Positions 1 to 6,906 are shown, numbered from the stretch's first letter. The stretch is DNA of 41,987 bases from Streptomyces novaecaesareae (GCF_000716875.1 NZ_JNWQ01000062.1:1-41987), one strand, 5' to 3'. The notes: a model not told the origin generated them from the sequence alone. Program-made: numbers and translations.

Positions 1-100
1 GAGCGTCAGGCCTTGGGGCCAGCCGACTGGACGACCTCGAAGGACCAGAGGGTGGAGCCGGAGGCGGCCGGGCGCTTGGGCGCCTCGCCCTCGCCGCCGG
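1..100. repeat. 100-bp direct repeat, copy 1
   Basis: Bases 1-100 are identical to bases 294-393 (offset 293 bp). The repeat carries the 3' end of the ABM monooxygenase gene, including its stop codon on the minus strand. It may extend left of the window, which I cannot see. The two copies diverge immediately after the shared sequence GCCGCCGG: copy 1 runs into a LysR-type gene tail, copy 2 into the 5' part of the ABM gene. Confidence 0.95.
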
Positions 101-587
101 CACCCTCATCCGCCTCCCCCTCACACCCCCACCCCCGCCCCTCCACCTCCGCCTCGTCTGGCGCGCCGACCGCGAAACCGTCCCCGGCCTCCGCGAAGTC
201 CTCTACGCCGCCTCCGCCTGAGCCACCGGCCGCCCCCGGACAGCCGCGTGCCCCGGGGTCCGGTGGGAACCCCGGGGCACGCAACCGCCGTACGAGCGTC
301 AGGCCTTGGGGCCAGCCGACTGGACGACCTCGAAGGACCAGAGGGTGGAGCCGGAGGCGGCCGGGCGCTTGGGCGCCTCGCCCTCGCCGCCGGGCCTTGA
401 AGTCCTCCTCGCTGCGCCAGCGGGTGTAGACCAGGTACTGGTCGGTGCCCTCGACGGGGCGGAGGAGTTCGAACCACTCGAAGCCGTCCGAGTTCTCCAC
501 CGCGCCGGCGCGGGAGGCGAAGCGCTGCTCCAGCACCTCGCGCTGTTCGGCCGGGACCGTCAGTACGTTGATCTTGACGACGGACAT
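6..587 (-). CDS. Antibiotic biosynthesis monooxygenase (ABM) domain protein, rearranged and probably non-functional
   Basis: The first ~65 residues, starting MSVVKINVLTVPAEQREVLE and containing FEWFELLRPVEGTDQYLVYT, are a normal ABM/heme-monooxygenase-like ferredoxin fold. The start ATG at 585-587 has AAGGAG 4 nt upstream. After residue 65 (EEDFKA) the frame enters repeat copy 2 out of phase, then reads antisense through the LysR tail and terminator. It regains the native C-terminus (ending VVQSAGPKA) only in repeat copy 1. An intact family member would be about 100-110 residues, whereas this open frame encodes 193. I infer that about ten codons were lost at the repeat junction and that the middle ~100 residues are not real protein. 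It may be a true tandem rearrangement or an assembly error at a contig end. Confidence 0.6.
   Translation of the reverse strand: MSVVKINVLTVPAEQREVLEQRFASRAGAVENSDGFEWFELLRPVEGTDQYLVYTRWRSEEDFKARRRGRGAQAPGRLRLHPLVLRGRPVGWPQGLTLVRRLRAPGFPPDPGARGCPGAAGGSGGGGVEDFAEAGDGFAVGAPDEAEVEGRGWGCEGEADEGAGGEGEAPKRPAASGSTLWSFEVVQSAGPKA
102..221 (+). pseudogene. C-terminal fragment of a LysR-type regulator
   Basis: The frame 102-221 on the plus strand ends in LVWRADRETVPGLREVLYAA followed by SA and TGA. This resembles the last strand and helix of LysR substrate-binding domains. Nothing upstream continues it, because base 101 is the junction with the ABM repeat. A strong hairpin follows the stop, as expected for a genuine gene end. 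The intact arrangement was probably a LysR gene convergent with the ABM gene. Identification rests on about 40 residues, so it is tentative. Confidence 0.45.
248..280. terminator. Bidirectional hairpin between LysR tail and ABM gene
   Basis: GTGCCCCGGGGT (248-259) pairs perfectly with ACCCCGGGGCAC (269-280) across a 9-nt loop. It lies 26 nt after the LysR-tail stop and 18 nt from the ABM stop of repeat copy 2, as expected for a shared terminator of convergent genes. Confidence 0.75.
294..393. repeat. 100-bp direct repeat, copy 2
   Basis: Second exact copy of bases 1-100. Here the ABM stop codon (299-301) lies in the native position downstream of the ABM 5' half, but it is out of frame because sequence is missing at 393/394. 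Confidence 0.95.
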
Positions 588-674
588 GCCGCTCCTTATC
601 GGTTCGCCGGGGCCCGGGTGCGGGCCGTCGGCCGGGTCATTGCGAGCAGTGTCCTACACCTCACGCCGGGCGGT

Positions 675-1085
675 TCAGGCGATCCACGGCGGGAGGACGC
701 GCTGGTCGTCGCGGGGGGCGAGGGCGCAGGCGTCTTCGGGGGTGCGGGCGTCGGGGTTGTAGGCGTGAGAGGGGGAGGTGGAGGCGACGACGGCGGTGAA
801 GCCTTCGGTGGTGGCGATGCGGCGGGCGGTGTCGGCGGGGAGGACGAGGGTGTCGCCGGCGGAGAGGGTGAGGGTGTCGCCGCCATGGGCGACGGTGGCG
901 GAGCCGGTGAGGAGGGTCCAGATCTGTTCGGTGTCCATGGCGTGCAGCGGGCCTTGGGCGTGCGGCCGCATCTCGACCTGCCACATCGCCAGGGCGATGG
1001 AGCCCTGGGTGGGCGAGCCCAGGGTGGTCATGGTGGCGTTCGGGGTCTCGGTGCGGCGGGCGTCGGATCGGTGGATCACGGGCAT
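675..1085 (-). CDS. Cupin-domain protein
   Basis: A 136-residue single-domain cupin of unknown substrate. The core motif HAMDTEQIWTLLTGSATV and the later GDTLVLPADTARRI give the two half-motifs of a small beta-barrel. The ATG at 1083-1085 is preferred over an upstream TTG (1112) because AGGGGG lies about 8 nt before it and the TTG would overlap the operator. It is divergent from the MarR gene at 1148, with paired GACAA/TTGTC half-sites between them. I infer it is controlled by that MarR protein. Such MarR-linked cupins are often detoxification or dioxygenase-like proteins, but the sequence does not show the reaction. Confidence 0.85.
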   Translation of the reverse strand: MPVIHRSDARRTETPNATMTTLGSPTQGSIALAMWQVEMRPHAQGPLHAMDTEQIWTLLTGSATVAHGGDTLTLSAGDTLVLPADTARRIATTEGFTAVVASTSPSHAYNPDARTPEDACALAPRDDQRVLPPWIA

Positions 1086-1107
1086 GGCGAAGGAACCCCC
1101 TAAGATG

Positions 1108-1143
1108 GACAATGAAGTTGTCTATATGGTCAATGAGGTTGTC
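1108..1143. promoter_or_regulatory. Twin MarR-type operators in divergent promoter
   Basis: GACAATGAAGTTGTC (1108-1122) is an inverted repeat with perfect 5-bp arms. A second, imperfect copy GTCAATGAGGTTGTC lies at 1129-1143, exactly 21 bp (two helical turns) downstream. The pair fills the space between the cupin and MarR starts. The GAGG inside the second copy also serves as the MarR ribosome site, so binding would block both transcription and the leader. Confidence 0.7.
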
Positions 1144-1147
1144 TATC

Positions 1148-1624
1148 GTGTCAAGTGAACCGACCCCGCCGGGCTTCGAGCTGCCGCTGCGACTGCTGCT
1201 CGCCTTCCGGACGATCATCGACGAGCTGCACGAGCGCATCGCCCGCGAAGGACACCCGGACCTGCGCCCGATGCACGGCTTCGTCTTCCAGGCGATCGGG
1301 CCGCACGGCACCACCGCCGTCGAACTCGGCCGCCGGCTCGGCGTCTCCAAGCAGGCCGCGGGCAAGACCGTCGAGGGCCTGGAGCAGCTCGGCTACGTCG
1401 AGCGCGGCAGCGACCCGGCCGACGCCCGCCGCAAGGTGGTCCGGCTCACCGACCGGGGCGTGGACTGCCTGGTCCGCTCGGCACGGATCTTCGACGAGCT
1501 GCGCGCCGAGTGGTCGGCGACCCTCGGCGAGGAGCAGCTGCGCCAGGTGGAGGACGGGCTGCGCCGGCTCGCCCCCGGCGACCCGTTCCGCCTCGACACG
1601 CCCCGCTGGTTCGGCGCGCCCTGA
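1148..1624 (+). CDS. MarR-family transcriptional regulator
   Basis: A 158-residue winged-helix regulator. The HTH lies in GTTAVELGRRLGVSKQAAGK, followed by the wing YVERGSDPADARRKVVRLT. The GTG at 1148 (VSSEPTPPGF) is chosen because GAGG lies 9 nt upstream; the ATGs at 1112 and 1133 fall inside the operator. It is divergent from the cupin gene, and the twin inverted repeats between them suggest autorepression and control of the cupin. The ligand is unknown. A tail of GGGGCC repeats separates it from the convergent CYTH gene. Confidence 0.9.
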   Translation: MSSEPTPPGFELPLRLLLAFRTIIDELHERIAREGHPDLRPMHGFVFQAIGPHGTTAVELGRRLGVSKQAAGKTVEGLEQLGYVERGSDPADARRKVVRLTDRGVDCLVRSARIFDELRAEWSATLGEEQLRQVEDGLRRLAPGDPFRLDTPRWFGAP

Positions 1625-1690
1625 GGCCGGGGCCGGGGCGGGGCCGGGGCCGGGGCCGGGGCGCACCCAGAGGCCGGAGCCGGGGCCGCG
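1625..1690. repeat. GGGGCC-type G-rich tract
   Basis: Immediately after the MarR stop, the plus strand carries about six runs of GGCCGGGG with one GGCGGGG interruption. Four or more G runs of four bases make a G-quadruplex possible in the plus-strand RNA or DNA. It lies between convergent genes, so it could act as a termination or pausing element. Confidence 0.6.
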
Positions 1691-1713
1691 GGCGCACAAC
1701 TACCGTGCAGGCA

Positions 1714-2190
1714 TCAGGACTCGGGGAGCCCTCGGACCGCGAGGCGCTGGTTCTTGTACGCCTTGACGCCGGTGATCTCGGCGCCGAACCAGTCCGGCGG
1801 GGTGAAGGCCTCCGCCTCCGCCACCGAGCCGAACTCCACCTCGGCGGTGAGCAGTCCGGCCAACTCGCCCCGGTAGACGTCGACTTCGACGGTGACACCG
1901 GCCGAATCGAAGGTGTACCGGTCCTTGACCAGCCGGGCCCCGGCCGTGGCCGGCCAGAGCTCCTCGAACTCCCGCTCCCCGAGCTCGCGTTCCACCTCGA
2001 CGCGGACGGGCGCGGCCCCGGCCGTGGCCCGCTTGACGCCGAGGACGCAGCTGCCGCCGATCCGCCGCAGCCGGACTTCCGTCCCGTCGTCCTTGATCGC
2101 GATGTAGCCCTGCTCGATCCGTCGGCGCACCGCCGTCTCCGGTGGCACGAAGGCGGTCAGCAGGAACTTGCGCTCGATTTCGAGCGGCAT
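1714..2190 (-). CDS. CYTH-domain (triphosphate tunnel) protein
   Basis: A 158-residue protein of the CYTH superfamily (adenylate cyclase class IV/thiamine triphosphatase/inorganic triphosphatase tunnel fold). The N-terminal signature EIERKF (ExExK) directly follows the start (MPLEIERKFLL). Basic and acidic strand residues alternate downstream (EVRLRRIGG, VEVERELGEREF, VTVEVDVY). The ATG at 2188-2190 has GGGAGGG about 6 nt upstream, so the longer in-frame extension is rejected. The family hydrolyses or cyclises triphosphates with divalent metal; the substrate here cannot be told. It lies downstream of, and in the same direction as, the MFS exporter, but a hairpin separates them. Confidence 0.88.
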   Translation of the reverse strand: MPLEIERKFLLTAFVPPETAVRRRIEQGYIAIKDDGTEVRLRRIGGSCVLGVKRATAGAAPVRVEVERELGEREFEELWPATAGARLVKDRYTFDSAGVTVEVDVYRGELAGLLTAEVEFGSVAEAEAFTPPDWFGAEITGVKAYKNQRLAVRGLPES

Positions 2191-2313
2191 ACCGCACCCT
2201 CCCGTCCTGGTCCGGCCGGATCCCTCAAGTCCGGCGACAACGTCGACGCCGCCACGGCCGACCGCGCCCCCGACCGCGCCCCCGACGCCATGGCGACGAT
2301 ACGCCAACGCGCC

Positions 2314-2338
2314 TCACCGGCAAGCCCCTTGGCGGTGA
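2314..2338 (-). terminator. Hairpin directly after the MFS exporter stop
   Basis: TCACCGGCAAG and CTTGGCGGTGA (10 of 11 pairs, 3-nt loop) start at the base next to the stop codon of the gene ending at 2339. It is probably the exporter's terminator. Confidence 0.6.
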
Positions 2339-4501
2339 TCAGAACGATCTCCCCTCGCCCCGGTAGGGCGCCTGCGGCCCGACCGGGTCGGGCCGGTCCC
2401 TCCGGTCGGCGCACAGGGCGGAGCTGAGTCTGGTGAGCAGTTCGGCGAGATCGGCGTACTGCTTCTCGTCCCAGTCCCCCAGCAGGTCGGCGAGTTGGGT
2501 GCGCCGGGCGGCGACCAGCCGGAGCGCCGTCTGCTCCCCCGGTTCGGTGAGCCGCAGCGGCAGCCCGCCGGTCCGCGCGGCCAGCCCCCGGCCCTCCAGC
2601 TCCCGGACGGCCTCCTCGATGACGCCGATCGGGACGATCCGCCGCTCGGCCAGCTCGGCCGGCTCGACCGAGCCGTGCTGGTGCATCTGCAGGAGCAGCC
2701 AGCTGGAGGCGGGCAGCAGGTCGAGGCCGGCGGTGGCGGTGATCCGCCGGAAGAGGTCGCGCCGGGCCTCGCGGGTGGTCAGCACCGAGAGCGCGCGGGC
2801 GATCTCGTCCAGGGAGGTGCGTTCCACCGGGTTGAGTCCGATGGACTCGCTCAGGTCCGGTGCGGTCACGGTGGAGCGCAGCTTCTGCTCGCGCAGGAAG
2901 AGCGACAGGACGAAGGCGACCGCCGCGACGGGCACCGCGTAGAGGAAGACGCGGGTGATCGACTCGGCGTACGCGTGGTAGACCCCCGCCTGGACGGCGG
3001 CCGGCAGTCGGGGGATGACCCTCGGGTCGGTGGTGACGGCCTCCGGCCGGAACCCGGGTGGCAGCGGCACCCCGGCCAGGGCGTCGGCGAGGCGGTCCCG
3101 CAGGCCGCTCGCGAAGATCGTCCCGAAGATGGAGACGCCGAAGGAGGCCCCGATGGAGCGGAAGAAGGTCGCGCCGGCGGTGGCCACGCCGAGGTCCTCG
3201 TAGCCGACCGAGTTCTGCACGATCAGCACCAGTACCTGCATCACCAGGCCCAGCCCGAGGCCGAAGACCAGGAAGTAGCCGCTCATCTCGGCGGTGCTGC
3301 TGTGCTCGTCCAGCCGGGAGAGGAGCAGCAGTCCGACGGTCGTCACCGCCGTGCCGGCGATCGGGAAGACGCGGTAGTGGCCGGTGCGGGCGACGATCTG
3401 GCCGGAGCCGATCGAGGTGAGCAGCATGCCGAGCACCATCGGCAGCATGTGGATGCCCGACATGGTCGGCGAGACCTGCATGACGACCTGGAGGAAGGTC
3501 GGCAGGTAGGTGAGTGCGCCGAACATCGCGAAGCCGATCACGAAGGAGATCACCGCGACCAGGCTGAAGGTCTGCGAGCGGAACAGCCGCAGCGGCAGGA
3601 CGGGCTCCGGCGCGGTCCGTTCGACCAGGGCGAAGGCGAGCAGCAGCACCAGCCCGAGCACGCCGAGGCCGACGATCTGCCAGGAGCTCCAGGCCCAGGT
3701 GGTGCCGCCGAGCGAGGTCATCAGGACCAGGCAGGTGGCGACGGCCGCGATCAGGACGGTGCCGAGGTAGTCGATCCGGTGCTCGCGCCGCACTTCCAGC
3801 CCGTGCAGCACCGCCGCGATCACCAGCAGGGCGACGACGCCGATCGGCAGGTTGACGTAGAAGACCCACCGCCAGCTGAGGTGGTCGACGAACAGCCCGC
3901 CGAGCAGCGGCCCGAGCACGCTGGTGACGCCGAACACGGCGCCGAACAGGCCCTGGTACCGGCCGCGGTCCCGGGGCGGGACGAGGTCGCCGACGATCGC
4001 CTGGGAGAGCACCATCAGCCCGCCGCCGCCCAGGCCCTGCAGCGCCCGGAAGGCGATCAACTCGCCCATGTTCTGGGCGATTCCGCACAGCACCGAGCCG
4101 AGCAGGAAGATCACGATGGAGGCCTGGAAGAAGCGCTTCCGGCCGTACATGTCGCCGAGCTTGCCCCAGAGCGGCGTCGCGGCCGTGGCGGCCAGGATGT
4201 AGGCGGTGACCACCCAGGAGAGGTGGTCGAGGCCGCCGAGGTCGCTGACGATGGTGGGCAGCGCGGTGGAGACGATGGTCTGGTCGAGGGCGGCGAGCAG
4301 CATCGCCAGCAGCAGGGCGCCGATCGGCACCCACAGGTTGGGGACGGCTGCGGCGGGCGGACCGGGCTCGCCCGCCGGGCTCCGGTCGGACGCCGGGCTC
4401 CGGTCGGACGCCGGGCTCCGGTCGGACGCCGGGCTCCGGTCGGACGCCGGGCTCCGGTCGGACGCCGGGCTCGGGTCGGACGAGGCGAGCGGATCCGTCA
4501 T
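2339..4501 (-). CDS. DHA2-family MFS drug exporter with C-terminal winged-helix domain
   Basis: A 720-residue inner-membrane proton-coupled drug exporter of the EmrB/QacA (14-helix) type. Residues 1-45 are a low-complexity repeat tail with SPASDR five times. Helices begin near residue 53 (WVPIGALLLAMLLAALDQTI). DHA2 motif A appears as GKLGDMYGRKRFF and motif C-like sequence as LGPLLGGLFVDHLSWRWVFY. From about residue 564 the chain leaves the membrane and forms a MarR-like winged helix (LFRRITATAGLDLLPASSWL, VIEEAVRELEGRGLAART, LRLTEPGEQTA), ending in an acidic helix. The ATG at 4499-4501 has GGAG nearby. The cytosolic DNA-binding-like domain is the odd part; it could sense drug, regulate transport or bind DNA. 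The family is certain, the fused domain's role is not. Confidence 0.9.
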   Translation of the reverse strand: MTDPLASSDPSPASDRSPASDRSPASDRSPASDRSPASDRSPAGEPGPPAAAVPNLWVPIGALLLAMLLAALDQTIVSTALPTIVSDLGGLDHLSWVVTAYILAATAATPLWGKLGDMYGRKRFFQASIVIFLLGSVLCGIAQNMGELIAFRALQGLGGGGLMVLSQAIVGDLVPPRDRGRYQGLFGAVFGVTSVLGPLLGGLFVDHLSWRWVFYVNLPIGVVALLVIAAVLHGLEVRREHRIDYLGTVLIAAVATCLVLMTSLGGTTWAWSSWQIVGLGVLGLVLLLAFALVERTAPEPVLPLRLFRSQTFSLVAVISFVIGFAMFGALTYLPTFLQVVMQVSPTMSGIHMLPMVLGMLLTSIGSGQIVARTGHYRVFPIAGTAVTTVGLLLLSRLDEHSSTAEMSGYFLVFGLGLGLVMQVLVLIVQNSVGYEDLGVATAGATFFRSIGASFGVSIFGTIFASGLRDRLADALAGVPLPPGFRPEAVTTDPRVIPRLPAAVQAGVYHAYAESITRVFLYAVPVAAVAFVLSLFLREQKLRSTVTAPDLSESIGLNPVERTSLDEIARALSVLTTREARRDLFRRITATAGLDLLPASSWLLLQMHQHGSVEPAELAERRIVPIGVIEEAVRELEGRGLAARTGGLPLRLTEPGEQTALRLVAARRTQLADLLGDWDEKQYADLAELLTRLSSALCADRRDRPDPVGPQAPYRGEGRSF
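4374..4481. repeat. 18-bp minisatellite in the exporter N-terminus
   Basis: Six head-to-tail 18-bp units (GCCGGGCTCCGGTCGGAC on the plus strand), the first five identical and the last with one change. On the minus strand they encode repeated SPASDR hexapeptides in front of the first membrane helix. Near-perfect identity suggests recent expansion by slippage. Confidence 0.95.
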
Positions 4502-4860
4502 GGCGTCTCCAGCGGATCTCGGGTGGCCAAGGCGTCTCCGTAGGGTCGCGGCCCCGGCTCGCGGGTCCGTGCGGATGATCACTCCCAGCTCACCATGCTG
4601 GCAGATTCGCCCCGATTTGTTCCGCCGGGTTGAGCCGAACGTAAGCACGGGGGACGTCAGGGGCGTCCGGACCGTTCTCGGAGGGGCCAACCGGCACCAA
4701 CCGGCACAACACCCCCGCCCGGGGCCGGACGCCCCTGTCCACCCTCCGGGCCGTCCTGCATAATCAGGCGCGATCGTGCGCCCGGGCCCCGCCCCGGAGC
4801 CACCGAGACCGCCCGCGAGATCACCCGCGGCACCGACGCGAAACCGAGGAGGACCGGCCG
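4502..4860. other. 359-bp intergenic region between divergent genes
   Basis: No convincing gene is present. It should hold the divergent promoters of the MFS exporter (left) and the peptidoglycan-binding protein (right). A reasonable sigma70-like promoter for the right gene lies at 4736-4764. After it, GGCGCGATCGTGCGCC (4767-4782) is a near palindrome at the expected start of transcription. I see no clear exporter promoter. Confidence 0.6.
4736..4764 (+). promoter_or_regulatory. Putative sigma70-type promoter
   Basis: TGTCCA (4736-4741), a 17-bp spacer, then CATAAT (4759-4764). It predicts transcription starting near 4771 with a leader of about 90 nt before the gene at 4861. The -35 match is modest. 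Confidence 0.4.
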
Positions 4861-6048
4861 ATGCCGGACCAGCACTGCCCGACGTGCGGCACCGCACGCT
4901 CAACCGGGTGCGGCTGCGTCCCGGACCCGAGCCTCACCGAGACCGCCGTCCTCCCCCACGTCGAGGGCCCGCCGCTGGTCCGGCCGTACGTCCCGCAGAC
5001 CGCCGACCAACTGGCCGAGGAGCCGCCGGCGGACGCCCCGGTCGTGGACCCGTTCGCGACCACCGTGCTGCCGCCGGTCGCCCCGGGGCAGCCGGGCGCA
5101 CCCGCGGGGCCGGTCGCTCCCCCGCTCGGACCGGACGCGGACGCGTACGCCACCACCGTGCTGCCGCCCGTCCCGATGGGTCGGGCCCCGCTCGGGCCGG
5201 ACGCCGACGCCTACGCGACCACCGTGCTGCCGCCGGTGCCGCCCTCCGGACCGGGCGCGTACGAGGCCGCGCCGCCGCAGTCCCCCACCGGGCAGGGGCC
5301 CGGGTACGGGCAGGGGCCCGGACACGGACACGGGCAGGGCCCCGGGCGCGGGCCCGGCGACGAGATCGGCCTCTTCCCCTTCGACAACGCCCCGTCCGAG
5401 CCCGAGCCGGAGGCCGGCGGCCGGGCCGCGCGCCGGGCGGCCGAGCAGGCCGCGAAGAACCCGCTCGCCCAGCGCAAGGGGCTGCTCGCGGGGGTCGGCG
5501 CCGCGCTGGTGGCGCTCACCATCGGCGTCGCGTACGCGGTGACGCCCTCCGCCGAGCCGGACGCCAAGCAGGCGCAGCCGCTGCCGACCACCCTGGCACC
5601 CGCACCGGTGGACCCGACCCCGTCCGCGCCCGCCCCGACCACGGCGGCCCCGACCAGCGAGGCGCCGAGCCCGACCGCGACGCCCACCCGCAAGCCGACC
5701 CCGACGAAGACCGCCACGCCGACGCCCACCGCCACCGCGACGCCGACGCCCACCCCGACACCAACGCCCACGCCGACCCCCACCCCGACACCAACGCCCA
5801 CCCCGACCCAGGCGCCCACCCCGCGCCTGCTGCAGCTCGGGATGAACGGCCCGGACGTCAAGGACCTGCAGCAGCGCCTGTACGTCGCCGAATGCGGATT
5901 CGTCGACAAGTCGATCGTCACCGGCACCTTCGACTCCTGGACCCGGTCGGTGCTCAGCAGCTACCAGAAGGAGAACCGGATCAAGGGCGAGGACGGCGTC
6001 TACGGCCCCAAGACCCAGGCCGTCCTCACCGCCGACCCGGGCTGCTGA
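4861..6048 (+). CDS. Membrane-anchored peptidoglycan-binding protein with Cys cluster and TVLPPV repeats
   Basis: A 395-residue type II membrane protein. Residues 6-19 form a compact cysteine cluster (CPTCG then CGC), like a small zinc ribbon. Residues 27-126 carry four repeats of a [EFY]-[TA]-T-x-V-L-P motif, three reading ATTVLPPV. A Gly/Pro/His-rich stretch (145-165) follows. A membrane helix spans about 208-227. Outside lies a long Pro/Thr linker (about 235-325, many TP repeats), then a PG_binding_1 domain (LQLGMNGPDVKDLQQRLY, VYGPKTQAVL) at the C-terminus. AGGAGG stands 9 nt before the ATG. The layout suggests a cytosolic sensor or protein-interaction arm joined to a wall-binding domain. 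The repeated threonines could be kinase targets, which is inference. No enzyme domain is visible. Confidence 0.85.
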   Translation: MPDQHCPTCGTARSTGCGCVPDPSLTETAVLPHVEGPPLVRPYVPQTADQLAEEPPADAPVVDPFATTVLPPVAPGQPGAPAGPVAPPLGPDADAYATTVLPPVPMGRAPLGPDADAYATTVLPPVPPSGPGAYEAAPPQSPTGQGPGYGQGPGHGHGQGPGRGPGDEIGLFPFDNAPSEPEPEAGGRAARRAAEQAAKNPLAQRKGLLAGVGAALVALTIGVAYAVTPSAEPDAKQAQPLPTTLAPAPVDPTPSAPAPTTAAPTSEAPSPTATPTRKPTPTKTATPTPTATATPTPTPTPTPTPTPTPTPTPTPTQAPTPRLLQLGMNGPDVKDLQQRLYVAECGFVDKSIVTGTFDSWTRSVLSSYQKENRIKGEDGVYGPKTQAVLTADPGC

Positions 6049-6090
6049 CCCCGGCCCCGCCCGTCGGCCGTCAACCGGTGGTCGGTGGTC

Positions 6091-6140
6091 GGTCCGCGGC
6101 CGTCGGCCGGTGAACGGTCCGCGGCCGTCAGCCGGTGATC
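6091..6140. repeat. Two 25-bp tandem repeats at convergent gene ends
   Basis: Bases 6091-6115 and 6116-6140 are near-identical (GGTCCGCGGCCGTC core). The second copy includes the stop codon and last codons of the minus-strand GDT1-type gene. It looks like a small tandem duplication of that gene's 3' end. Confidence 0.85.
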
Positions 6141-6712
6141 GCCCCAAAGATGCTGACGCCCGCCAGCACCACCATGATCGCCGCCGCCACCCGGATGATC
6201 AGCTTCATCGGCACGTACTTGAGCAGCTTCTGCCCGCCCACGATGGCGACCCCGCCGACCGCGCAGAGCGCCAGCCAGGAGCCGATGCCGACGGCCAGCG
6301 GATCGGCGTACTTGGCGGCCAGGTTGGCGGTCATGATCTGGGTCAGGTCGCCGAACTCGGCGATCGCGACGACCACGAAGCTGGCCCCGGCCACCTTCCA
6401 GAAGCTGTTCGAGGACGGCTCCTTGGCCGCGTGCTCGTCCTCGTCCCCGCCGCCGTGGAACAGCAGCATGGCCGCGCCGGCCAGGAAGAGCGCGCCGGTG
6501 ACGCCCTCCACCCACCGGTGCGGGAGCAGCGAGAGCAGGTGCCCGGCGACCAGCGCGATGCCCACCTGGAGGGCGAAGGCGGCGGCGATGCCCGCGAAGA
6601 CGTAGCTCGCCCGGTACTTGGTGCCGAGCACCAGGCTGGCCAGCGCGGTCTTGTCCGGCAGTTCGGCCAGGAAGATGATGCCGAAGGTCAACGCGGCAAC
6701 GGTGAAACTCAT
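6128..6712 (-). CDS. GDT1/TMEM165 (UPF0016) family manganese exporter
   Basis: A 194-residue membrane protein with six predicted helices in two repeats. Each repeat has the family's acidic motif: AELPDKTALA near residue 17 and AEFGDLTQIM near residue 121 (E-x-G/P-D). A cytosolic loop (HGGGDEDEHAAKEPSS) is acidic and His-containing. Characterised relatives such as bacterial MneA/Mnx, yeast Gdt1 and human TMEM165 move Mn2+/Ca2+ out of the cytosol. The ATG at 6710-6712 has GAGGAA 8 nt upstream. The 5' leader contains a yybP-ykoY manganese riboswitch (6805-6906), which strongly supports a Mn2+ export role with induction by Mn2+. Confidence 0.93.
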   Translation of the reverse strand: MSFTVAALTFGIIFLAELPDKTALASLVLGTKYRASYVFAGIAAAFALQVGIALVAGHLLSLLPHRWVEGVTGALFLAGAAMLLFHGGGDEDEHAAKEPSSNSFWKVAGASFVVVAIAEFGDLTQIMTANLAAKYADPLAVGIGSWLALCAVGGVAIVGGQKLLKYVPMKLIIRVAAAIMVVLAGVSIFGAITG

Positions 6713-6804
6713 CAGGAAGGTTCCTCGGTCGGGCTGCCCGGCCTCCGCAGCTCCGCCAGGGGACGCTTCGGCCCGACAGCACTGGTCATGGTCACAGCAC
6801 TGCG

Positions 6805-6906
6805 GCCGAAGGTCTCGCCGGCAACGCTCTTCGAGCGGTGCCCCGGGCGCCGGGCCCCTGGGGGCCAGTATGTCGACGGTCCGGTGGAGGGCTACTCCCC
6901 TTCAAC
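6805..6906 (-). promoter_or_regulatory. yybP-ykoY manganese riboswitch
   Basis: Read on the minus strand, the three conserved elements of the Mn2+ riboswitch occur in order: GAAGGGGAGTAGCC (from 6903), CGACATACTGG in the middle (about 6866-6876) and CGGCGAGACCTTCGG (6807-6821). The P1 helix closes as GTTGAAGG (6906-6899) with CCTTCGGC (6812-6805), eight pairs including two G-U. A GC-rich hairpin arm lies between. About 90 nt separate the aptamer from the GDT1 start, room for an expression platform near the GAGGAA ribosome site. GDT1-type exporters are a known target of this class. Confidence 0.88.

Noticed and set aside
4374..4481. Regular 18-bp repeats resembling a small CRISPR array
   Set aside because: Units are contiguous with no spacers and read in frame as SPASDR in the exporter tail.
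2157..4543. Very long open frames on both strands overlapping the exporter (up to about 725 codons)
   Set aside because: Arg/Ala/Pro-rich translations without domains, caused by high GC in the third codon position; the exporter frame has clear helices and motifs.
4657..4875. 72-codon minus-strand frame in the 4.5-4.86 kb gap
   Set aside because: No ribosome site or hydrophobic pattern, and it runs into the peptidoglycan-binding gene.
5690..5820. Possible frameshift or error in the TP-repeat region
   Set aside because: The frame stays open into a good PG_binding_1 domain; Pro/Thr linkers like this are normal in exported actinobacterial proteins.
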